A DNA stretch of 64,000 bases. Origin: Pseudomonas brassicacearum (GTDB taxonomy: Bacteria > Pseudomonadota > Gammaproteobacteria > Pseudomonadales > Pseudomonadaceae). Made by a program: the position numbers and the translations under genes. Position 1 is the stretch's first letter. The number at the start of each line of letters is the position of its first letter. The notes beneath the pieces are model-generated. The model was not told the DNA's origin. It saw nothing but the letters and a program-made list of their open reading frames with translations, and ran no database searches. Shown one piece after another: positions 26,815 to 32,846 of the stretch. The stretch is taken from positions 862,001-926,000 of the forward strand of contig NZ_CP007410.1 in the NCBI RefSeq assembly GCF_000585995.1. Direction: 5' to 3'.

Positions 26815-26942
26815 AAAAGGGGACAGATTTATTTTATGCAAAGAAAAAGGGGACAAGAAAAAGGGGACAGATTTATTTTATGAGATGCAGAGAGGGCAGG
26901 CTTATTAGCTTGCTCGTGATAAATAAATCCGTCCCCTTTTTT
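26815..26942. repeat. Nested inverted-repeat elements (copy 13)
   Basis: A left arm at 26815-26839, a fragment AAAAAGGGGAC at 26845-26855 and a full long-form element at 26856-26942 (right arm AAATAAATCCGTCCCCTTTT) are stacked head to tail. Confidence 0.85.
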
Positions 26943-26944
26943 GC

Positions 26945-27085
26945 GCTTTTTTCGGTCAGGCCGCTCAGATCGCGGCAGAAAATGCGTTTTCCCAAAAAGG
27001 ATTTGATGTGGTAGGGAAATACATTGAAAAGGTCTGGGTACCAAACCCTAGTGATCCTAGAACAGTTGCGTGGGTGCCGAAATGA
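26945..27085 (+). pseudogene. Orphan toxin C-terminal tail (unknown family)
   Basis: The frame FFGQAAQIAAENAFSQKG, DVVGKYIEKVWVPNP and RTVAWVPK stops at 27083-27085. About 46 codons survive after the repeat element, without a start. The immunity ATG overlaps its stop as ATGA. Confidence 0.62.
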
Positions 27086-27444
27086 ATGACATTATTAAGA
27101 AGTTTGACAAGCTCTGCAATGTGGCTATGGCTGCGTTTAGTGAAGAATTAGAGGTTTCCTATGAGGTGTCGCTGTTAAATATTCTGGAGTTCGTTAAAGA
27201 TAATCCAGACTATAAAGATGTCTTTGTAGACAGATTTAAGTTGATCTTGATGTCGGGTAGTTCGTCATTTGAAGTTGTAGCATTTTGCATGCGTGAACTT
27301 CAGTGGGCTGAAATTAAAGAGTTTGTGCTATCAAATATGAACCCCTCGCAGGATCCGCGTAGTGAAGCCCTGCGAAGTGTGTTAGCTGCATATGACGATT
27401 TTTGGTCTGATGCAGATATTTATAGGTACTACGATAAGAGTTAG
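27082..27444 (+). CDS. Putative immunity protein, unknown family
   Basis: The start ATG at 27082 overlaps the toxin stop by 4 bases (ATGA). The 120-residue product (MNDIIKKFDKLCNVAMAAF to IYRYYDKS) looks helical and acidic, with SSSFEVVAFCMRELQWAEIK. This resembles immunity proteins built of short helical repeats, but I cannot assign a family. Confidence 0.66.
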   Translation: MNDIIKKFDKLCNVAMAAFSEELEVSYEVSLLNILEFVKDNPDYKDVFVDRFKLILMSGSSSFEVVAFCMRELQWAEIKEFVLSNMNPSQDPRSEALRSVLAAYDDFWSDADIYRYYDKS

Positions 27445-27455
27445 TTTGCGTAAGG

Positions 27456-27545
27456 AGAAGGGGACAGATTTATTTTGTGAGGTGCAGAGAGAGCAGGGTT
27501 ATTGGTTTGTTCGGTGTTCTAAAATAAATCTGTCCCCTTTTTTTT
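27456..27545. repeat. Inverted-repeat element, long form (copy 14)
   Basis: Left arm GAAGGGGACAGATTTATTTT, right arm AAATAAATCTGTCCCCTTTT, long-form spacer with GTGCAGAGAGAGCAGG and TTCGGTGTTC. Confidence 0.88.
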
Positions 27546-27573
27546 GTCCTAGTTAAAGGTGGGAGAATAGTTA

Positions 27574-28041
27574 ATGGACAATAAAGAGGTTCTTAAGGTC
27601 ATTGACAGTATGATGTGGGCGAAAAAAGCCTCAATTTTTCTTTTGTTGCTTGATTATGCTCTACGTAATTTTGATTCGGCGAGCGGTACCCAAGAAAAAT
27701 GTCAGGAGGCGGTTGATAGATGTTGGCTATGGCTGTCTGATCGAGGGGTCAGTGCGGATGAATTAGCATATTACCTAGACTCCGAGGAAATGCAGAGCGG
27801 ACCGTTGGCGGAAGAAAATTTTGCATCTGAAAGCGTAGAGCAAAATAGTTTGATTTTGATTTTGTTGGTAATCGGTTTTTTTGCTAATAAGGCCTACAAG
27901 GTTGCGGGGCTACAAGAGCAAATGTCTGAGTCGATATGTGAGGCGGACGAGAGTTCCGCTGTATATATCGTTGACTATATTGGTCGGGTAGGTTTGTCTG
28001 GTGTGTTGAGTGTTTATCTATCCGCTAAAGCTGAGCTTTAA
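27574..28041 (+). CDS. Putative immunity protein (possibly Imm6-like)
   Basis: This 155-residue helical protein (MDNKEVLKVIDSMMWAKKAS, RCWLWLSDRGVSADELA, SLILILLVIGFFANKAYK) is preceded by a 10-residue toxin remnant (VLVKGGRIVNGQ) whose stop at 27582-27584 lies inside the gene, giving the usual overlap. The hydrophobic segment near residues 90-105 may be a buried helix rather than a membrane span. The resemblance to Imm6 is from memory of its helical, Trp-rich pattern and is weak. Confidence 0.6.
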   Translation: MDNKEVLKVIDSMMWAKKASIFLLLLDYALRNFDSASGTQEKCQEAVDRCWLWLSDRGVSADELAYYLDSEEMQSGPLAEENFASESVEQNSLILILLVIGFFANKAYKVAGLQEQMSESICEADESSAVYIVDYIGRVGLSGVLSVYLSAKAEL

Positions 28042-28054
28042 GCGGAAGGGCGAA

Positions 28055-28137
28055 CAGGGGGCTGATTTATTTGTGAAGCGCAGAGGGAGCATGTTTATTG
28101 GTTGTGCTCGGTTTATAAATAAATCTGCCCCTTTTTT
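28055..28137. repeat. Inverted-repeat element, long form (copy 15), diverged left arm
   Basis: The left arm is degraded (CAGGGGGCTGATTTATTTG); the right arm AAATAAATCTGCCCCTTTT carries one change. The spacer keeps GCGCAGAGGGAGC and TGTGCTCGG. Confidence 0.78.
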
Positions 28138-28200
28138 CTCTGCTGTCGTCGAAAGTGTTTCGGTGGTCTGCGGTCATTAAAATTTTGCAGGGAAGTAATC

Positions 28201-28776
28201 ATGAAAAAAATCACCTTTTTAGTTCTAGCCATGGCTCTGGCAGGCTGTCACTCAAATGTCAGGGACTCCTCTCCAAGCTTGCTCAAGGACGGCGTCCAGT
28301 TGCAGCAAACCAAGGTCGTCGCTGACGCGGACCATGCCAAGATCATCATGAAGTCGACAGGGTTTACCCACCCGGTGCAATTCTCCGTGCGGCGCAGTTA
28401 CGATACCGATCAGCGTGCCGAGGTCTTGGGAACCGTGGTCGATTCCGGTCGTGGCAAGGTATTCGGCTGGATCGCCAAAGTGAACGAGGTTGCCAACAGC
28501 GCCACCGTAAAACGTTTCCCCCAGCTGGAGGTGCAGGCTGATCCCGGACAGGCGATTGAAGTGATCGGTGAATCACGGGTCTACGACTCGAACTACTACC
28601 GCTATGCCGAAAAAATTGTTTATGCATGCGGCCCTATGAGCTCTACCTTCAAACCCGAGAAGCAAAAGGTTTATTTGGTGGAGTTCGTGATCATCGGGGC
28701 CGGTTGTGAGCAGCATGTCTACGACGTCACACAACCACAGGAGCGTATTCCTGTTGCGAGCGTATCGGGCCTCTGA
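28201..28776 (+). CDS. Predicted lipoprotein, unknown function
   Basis: The signal MKKITFLVLAMALAGC carries lipobox LAGC with Cys 16. The mature ~175 residues hold AKIIMKSTGFTHPVQFSVRR and AEVLGTVVDSGRGKVFGW, a probable beta-sandwich with two further Cys (YACGP, GAGCEQH). GC content is chromosomal, unlike the flanking cassettes. A clear terminator follows. A 52-base piece of this gene and its terminator region recur at 29663-29714 and 29976-30010, so the locus was partly duplicated or split by insertion. Confidence 0.75.
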   Translation: MKKITFLVLAMALAGCHSNVRDSSPSLLKDGVQLQQTKVVADADHAKIIMKSTGFTHPVQFSVRRSYDTDQRAEVLGTVVDSGRGKVFGWIAKVNEVANSATVKRFPQLEVQADPGQAIEVIGESRVYDSNYYRYAEKIVYACGPMSSTFKPEKQKVYLVEFVIIGAGCEQHVYDVTQPQERIPVASVSGL

Positions 28777-28795
28777 ATCCGATTTAAGGATTGAG

Positions 28796-28825
28796 AAACG
28801 GGCGACCCTCAAGTCGCCCGTTTTC
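28796..28825 (+). terminator. Rho-independent terminator of the lipoprotein gene
   Basis: CGGGCGAC and GTCGCCCG form a perfect 8-bp stem with loop CCTCAA, followed by TTTTC. A similar hairpin (GGCGACC/GGTCGCC followed by CATTTTC) lies at 29982-30012. Confidence 0.88.
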
Positions 28826-28861
28826 ATTACTCCGCAGCCTGCGTGAGAATGTGGACTTACT

Positions 28862-28894
28862 GCTTGGTCGTGATAAATAAATCCGTCCCCTTTT
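28862..28894. repeat. Half element: right arm only (copy 16)
   Basis: GCTTGGTCGTGATAAATAAA and then TCCGTCCCCTTTT is present without a left arm. It marks the left border of the cassette that follows. Confidence 0.8.
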
Positions 28895-29135
28895 CGGTCA
28901 AGATAGAAACTTTAACAGTTCGGCATATAAGGTTTATTATGAGAATAGAATGCGTGAGGCGTTGAATGATCCGTCGAGAACTATAGGGTCTACGACTGTA
29001 AAATTTAAGCGTGAAAATTCAGATTCGATAAGGCCGGATACTATGGAGTTGACCTATACTATCGATGGTAAAACTCGAACGGTCTCCTTTGAAAATGAAG
29101 CTGGTAAAATTCCAGAGGTGAGTAATGGTTACTAA
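28893..29135 (+). pseudogene. Orphan toxin C-terminal domain (unknown family)
   Basis: An 80-codon frame beginning in the half element reads FGQDRNFNSSAYKVYYENRM, REALNDPSRTIGSTTVKF, TMELTYTIDGKTRTVSFENE and ends PEVSNGY. There is no upstream start with a ribosome site, although the ATG at 28950 could be used. It is one of the longer remnants and may keep a whole small toxin domain. It overlaps the next gene by 11 bases. Confidence 0.62.
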
Positions 29136-29427
29136 AGATTTAGAAATTGTGAAGGAAATATTTTCTTTAATTGATTCTGGAATAGTTTTGGGTTATGACT
29201 CTTTCTGTTATGAGGTTGAGGTGGGTGAAGGGTACATGGAGTCGGTGCTGACTGTTGAGAAGGATGGTGTTGAAGTAACCGATGCTGATACTGATTTTAA
29301 TAGCTCCAAACTATACAGGTTGATAAAGGAATTGAAGGCAGAGGGCAAGGCTCGAGGTGAGGAATGGCTTTCTTTTTCAATATCCTATCGACGTGAGGGT
29401 GAGGTGAAAACGAAGTTTAATTACTGA
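29125..29427 (+). CDS. Putative immunity protein (YezG/DUF600-like appearance)
   Basis: This 100-residue protein (MVTKDLEIVKEIFSLIDSG, SFCYEVEVGEGYMES, FSISYRREGEVKTKFNY) starts inside the toxin remnant. The final SY-x-x-x-GEVKTKFNY strand pattern resembles YezG/DUF600-type immunity proteins, but the match is by eye only. It is soluble, acidic and AT-rich. Confidence 0.62.
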   Translation: MVTKDLEIVKEIFSLIDSGIVLGYDSFCYEVEVGEGYMESVLTVEKDGVEVTDADTDFNSSKLYRLIKELKAEGKARGEEWLSFSISYRREGEVKTKFNY

Positions 29428-29449
29428 CGTTCAAATGCACAGTGCCGCG

Positions 29450-29526
29450 AAAAGGGGATTTATTTTATAAGGTGCAGAGAGTCGATTCATTGGCTTGCTC
29501 GGTGTTCTAAAATAAATCCCCCTTTT
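29450..29526. repeat. Inverted-repeat element, long form (copy 17), both arms missing ACAG/CTGT
   Basis: Left arm AAAAGGGGATTTATTTTA and right arm AAATAAATCCCCCTTTTC have each lost the matching four bases. Compensating change in both arms suggests that pairing of the arms is maintained. Confidence 0.82.
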
Positions 29527-29614
29527 CCCCCTTTTCCCCTCTACCAAATCTACTGCTGTAGAGGTGCCGCGAGATGTACATATTGCAGGCCTACGTATGG
29601 CGGAAAAAGTAAGG

Positions 29615-29662
29615 AAAAGAGGACAGATTTATTTTATGAGATGCAGAGTGTCCCCTTTTTTT
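29615..29662. repeat. Shrunken inverted-repeat element (copy 18)
   Basis: AAAAGAGGACAGATTTATTT TATGAGATGCAGAG is followed directly by TGTCCCCTTTTTTT; the AAATAAATC part of the right arm is deleted. It ends exactly where the lipoprotein-gene fragment begins. Confidence 0.75.
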
Positions 29663-30013
29663 GATCGGCGTGCCGAGGTCTTGGGAACCGTGATCGATTC
29701 CGGTCGTGGCGAAGGCATGGTTGTGTTGGCGCTGTTTGAGGAGATTTTGGCGCAGTTATGGCGCAGTTCTTGACGAACTGCGCCACAGCTCATCGCAGCA
29801 GATGGATGTAGTCGCTCCCGACGGTCGGGACTACGTCATGGCCACAAATAAAACCAATGCTGCCCCGCTTAAATGGGTCGCATTGGGTGATCGACCAACC
29901 TAGCAGATTGACTCCCCAGCGCTTCCAGTCCTTCAGCACATCATCGATGACAGCAGTGGCAGTGTCTCTAACGGATCGTGAAACCGGCGACCCCAAAGGT
30001 CGCCCATTTTCAT
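29663..30013 (+). pseudogene. Fragment of the 28201 lipoprotein locus, then hairpin-rich non-coding sequence
   Basis: Bases 29663-29714 match 28407-28458 of the lipoprotein gene with a few changes (GCCGAGGTCTTGGGAACCGT is identical). The match ends at about 29714. An inverted repeat GGCGCAGTTC/GAACTGCGCC occupies 29760-29784, and 29982-30012 repeats the lipoprotein terminator region. No intact gene is present. I read this as the left-over right half of a locus split by the inserted cassette array. Confidence 0.6.
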
Positions 30014-30286
30014 TTACTCAGCCGCCTGCGCCCGCAACCGCCTCCCAATCACATCCATCACATCACACCCATCGCGCAGCGATATCGTCAGCATTTTGCA
30101 AAGGTCGGAGAGGACCAGCGTGTCGGAGCTGATTTCCGAGCGGAACGCGATGTTTTCCAGCAGTTGGGTCACGGTGCGGATGCGGTAGTCGGCGGTTTCG
30201 AAGAGGACGTCGAGCGGGGCTTCGGTGTCGATGAGCAGGGTGGCGGGAGTGCAGTCGATGCCGGTGACGGGCATGTATCGGTTCAT
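30014..30286 (-). CDS. Small DUF3077/DUF6124-like protein, unknown function
   Basis: The start at 30286 has GAGGT 8 bases upstream; an ATG at 30304 lies in the same frame. The ~90-residue product (MNRYMPVTGIDCTPATLLID to GRRLRAQAAE) has the short, helical appearance of the small Pseudomonas proteins related to the one at 12571 (TVTQLLENIAF, LSDLCKMLTISL). Function unknown. Confidence 0.6.
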   Translation of the reverse strand: MNRYMPVTGIDCTPATLLIDTEAPLDVLFETADYRIRTVTQLLENIAFRSEISSDTLVLSDLCKMLTISLRDGCDVMDVIGRRLRAQAAE

Positions 30287-30773
30287 GGGTAGTACCTCAT
30301 TCAATTGAAGGGAGCTACCTCGTTAATCGAGTCGCCAAACCCGAGTCGCCATTAGGACGACGACGGAATATAGGCCGCCTTGTCCGGGTGCTACAAGACG
30401 CCGCTTTCCGAGCTTGATGTAGGACGTTTAGCCTGTCAGCGGTGGTATTTCGTTACGTTGGTTTTGGGCTGCCAACGGTGGCTAGGGTTTGCTTCCGCTT
30501 GGGTGCGGAGCGTTCACAGAAGGGGCTGCTGCGCAGCCCAGCGGGAGCAAGCTCCCTCGCCACAGGGGATTTGAACAGCCTTTAGGTGGGTGAGCTGTCC
30601 TGAGGGGCGCCGTCGTTGATATTCTGCTGGAAATCTGTAACTCGGAACGAGGCCGGGGGATCTCGTTTCCGTCTCAACAGTCTCTTCAGCCAGGCTCTTT
30701 TTTGTGCTTCCCTTATGGCCACTTTTCTCTTTCGCAGCCTGCCCAGCGCTCGCCCACTTCGGACTCACAGACC
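30287..30773. other. Non-coding gap with a REP palindrome
   Basis: This is upstream sequence for the small gene on the minus strand and for the leucine-rich-repeat gene on the plus strand. GAGTCGCCAAACCCGAGTCG near 30340 is a tandem repeat. A REP unit at 30520-30565 is the only other recognisable element. Confidence 0.55.
30520..30565. repeat. REP palindrome
   Basis: GGGGCTGCTGCGCAGCCC then GCGGGAGCAAGCTCCC TCGCCACA is the same REP unit as at 11585-11630. Confidence 0.85.
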
Positions 30774-32255
30774 GTGCACAACCCCACCCGCAATGCGCTG
30801 ACCACCCAACTCGCCGCCAACCCTGATGACGTCACCACACGTGCCGCGCTTTACCGCGATCTGCTCGACACCGCCGAGGTTTCATTAGACGGCATACGTG
30901 TCGCCGCAGGGCTGTGCGATCCGGCCGCTAACGTCGTCATTACTCAGTTGAACACCACGGCACATGCCAATCGCCCCGGGCCGTTGCTGGCGCAGCTTCG
31001 CAACCTGCCGGTCGATCATCTGGAGTTGGATAACGCCGAGCCGGCGTGGTGCGATGCCCTGGCTGGGCTGCCCTTGCGCACGTTGGTGCTCAACAGCCCA
31101 CGTTTCAGCTGCGATCCAAGTGTATGGCAACGCGTGCCAGGCCTCGCCCTCGAGCGCCTGGAAATCAGCGGATTCTCCCGCGCCGATAACGCCACCAGCC
31201 TGCCTTCCCTCGAACGGCTGCGCCGGCTGACGTTAAGCACCTACGGCGAAGACTTCGACGACAAATTCTTCGAGCAACTCGGCAATAGCCCGCTGCAAGA
31301 ACTGTCGCTGAACCGTTGCGATGACGTCACCGACGATGGCCTTCTCGGGCTGTCAAACCTCAGGTTGCGCTCACTCACGTTGGAACGCGTCGGCGAGCTG
31401 ACGTCCCGTGGGATGGCGCATTTATGCAGTCACCCCCTTGAGCAACTGTCCCTCGGCTGGAGCAGCGCAATCCTGAAGGACCCTGCATGGCTCTCCGACC
31501 TGAGCGCGTTGCGCTCTCTGAGCCTGGATCAATGTTACGCAACGGACGCCACGCTGCACGCCATTGCGGATCTGCCCATCGAACGGCTTTCGCTCTCGTC
31601 TTCGTATGTTGGTGAGGATGACCTTGAGGCCTTGGAAGGCATGCCGCTCGCCGACCTGGATCTCAAATCTTCACGGCAAGTGATCGAGCGGCTCGATGTG
31701 CTGCACTGTTTTCCACTGAAGCGCCTGGGGCTTTCCGATGTGCAAGGCATCGATGCAGATACGTTGAGTGATCTGCGTGGTTTGGAGTTGGAGTCCCTTG
31801 ACCTGTCATTGAACGACCTCACTTGGAAGGAACTGAAACAACTCGCCGGCCTGCCACTGAAGCGACTGAAGCTCAGCTTTTGTCGCGGCGTGGATGGCAA
31901 GGTTCTGCGCAAGCTTGTCGAGTTGGGCTTGCCGTTGGAGCAACTTGAAATAAGCGGCCTGGATCTGCGCGATGCCGACCTGGCCTGCCTGCGCGATCTG
32001 CCGCTGCGGCGCCTGCGTTTGTATGACAGCCCTTGGCTCACCGACGCCGGAGTGGCCCACCTTGTCCGGCTGCCGTTGAGTGATCTGACGATCTCGGCAG
32101 ATCCCGGGGAATCGCGGATTACGTCAGCCGCAGTGCCGGTGTTGGAGCAATTGCCGTTGCACACATTGGCGTTGCTGAACTGTTCAGGGATCAGTGCCGA
32201 GGGTTGGGATCGGCTGGCCAGGTTGCCGGCTCGCGTGATGGGGCCAGGTATATAG
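30774..32255 (+). CDS. Leucine-rich-repeat protein
   Basis: The protein has ~493 residues if it starts at GTG 30774; an in-frame TTG at 30702 would add 24 residues, and no ATG is available. The first ~45 residues (RNALTTQLAANPDDVTTRAALYRDLLD) resemble the short domain that often precedes bacterial leucine repeats. Then come about 15 repeats of LxxLxLxxC/S, for example PLQELSLNRCDDVTDDGLL and PLERLEISG-type units, giving a curved solenoid like cysteine-containing LRRs. No secretion signal is visible. It is probably a protein-binding scaffold; the partner is unknown. Confidence 0.8.
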   Translation: MHNPTRNALTTQLAANPDDVTTRAALYRDLLDTAEVSLDGIRVAAGLCDPAANVVITQLNTTAHANRPGPLLAQLRNLPVDHLELDNAEPAWCDALAGLPLRTLVLNSPRFSCDPSVWQRVPGLALERLEISGFSRADNATSLPSLERLRRLTLSTYGEDFDDKFFEQLGNSPLQELSLNRCDDVTDDGLLGLSNLRLRSLTLERVGELTSRGMAHLCSHPLEQLSLGWSSAILKDPAWLSDLSALRSLSLDQCYATDATLHAIADLPIERLSLSSSYVGEDDLEALEGMPLADLDLKSSRQVIERLDVLHCFPLKRLGLSDVQGIDADTLSDLRGLELESLDLSLNDLTWKELKQLAGLPLKRLKLSFCRGVDGKVLRKLVELGLPLEQLEISGLDLRDADLACLRDLPLRRLRLYDSPWLTDAGVAHLVRLPLSDLTISADPGESRITSAAVPVLEQLPLHTLALLNCSGISAEGWDRLARLPARVMGPGI

Positions 32256-32373
32256 GCTGACGCTAGTCACTCATCGTCCTGGCGCAAAACGCTTGCGGCA
32301 AACGCGTGGTGTCTTTTATGCCCAACAAAAAGCCCTGCTATTTTGCTGGGCTCAAATTTCTGTTTTGTGCTGG

Positions 32374-32679
32374 TTACGCGCAGTGAGGGACCTTCTCCAC
32401 TTCCCTGTGAATCTGTTCCCCTTTTGCAATTTCAGCTGTACGTAAATCATACGCAGTCTGCAGATTCAGCCAAAACTGCGCTGACGTTTCCAATGCGGCG
32501 GCCAGGCGCAAAGCAACATCGGCGCTGATGCTACGGCGCATCAAGACGATGTCATTTACGGTGGGGGCAGAAACGTGCAAAGCCCTCGCAAGCGCAGCTG
32601 CGGTAAGGCCAAGCGGTTCCAGATACTCTTCTTTGAGAATTTCTCCAGGGTGTACGGGCCTCATGCCATTCTTAAACAT
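32374..32679 (-). CDS. higA: HigA-family antitoxin
   Basis: The 101-residue product has the typical HigA layout: HPGEILKEEYLEPLG, then an XRE helix-turn-helix (TAAALARALHVSAPTVNDI) and the tail RLAAALETSAQFWLNLQ. HigA binds its own operator and neutralises the HigB mRNA interferase. The gene usually lies just downstream of higB, but only a remnant of higB remains here, so this antitoxin is solitary and may act mainly as a regulator. Confidence 0.9.
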   Translation of the reverse strand: MFKNGMRPVHPGEILKEEYLEPLGLTAAALARALHVSAPTVNDIVLMRRSISADVALRLAAALETSAQFWLNLQTAYDLRTAEIAKGEQIHREVEKVPHCA

Positions 32680-32687
32680 GATTCACC

Positions 32688-32807
32688 TCAGTGATAATCT
32701 ACGATTTCTACATTTTCGGGGCCGTTGGCGCCCCAGACAAAACAGAATCCTTCACACCCGTGGGAACAAGTTTTACTCCCGCGGATTTTACGCCGTTCGA
32801 TGACTGA
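32688..32807 (-). pseudogene. higB: Remnant of HigB toxin (C-terminal end)
   Basis: On the minus strand the frame ends GFCFVWGANGPENVEIVDYH and a TGA 8 bases before higA. FVW...G...VEIVDYH is the C-terminal signature of HigB. Upstream codons (SVIERRKIRGSKTCSHG) do not look like HigB, and no N-terminal two thirds are present; HigB is normally ~90 residues. Confidence 0.75.
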
Positions 32808-32846
32808 CCCACATCACGCCGAGCCCCATGGTGAACGACCAACTCT

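Noticed and set aside
5755..29662. A CRISPR-like array made of the repeated 20-base arms
   Set aside because: The copies are inverted-repeat pairs at irregular distances with genes between them. There are no uniform spacers and no cas genes.
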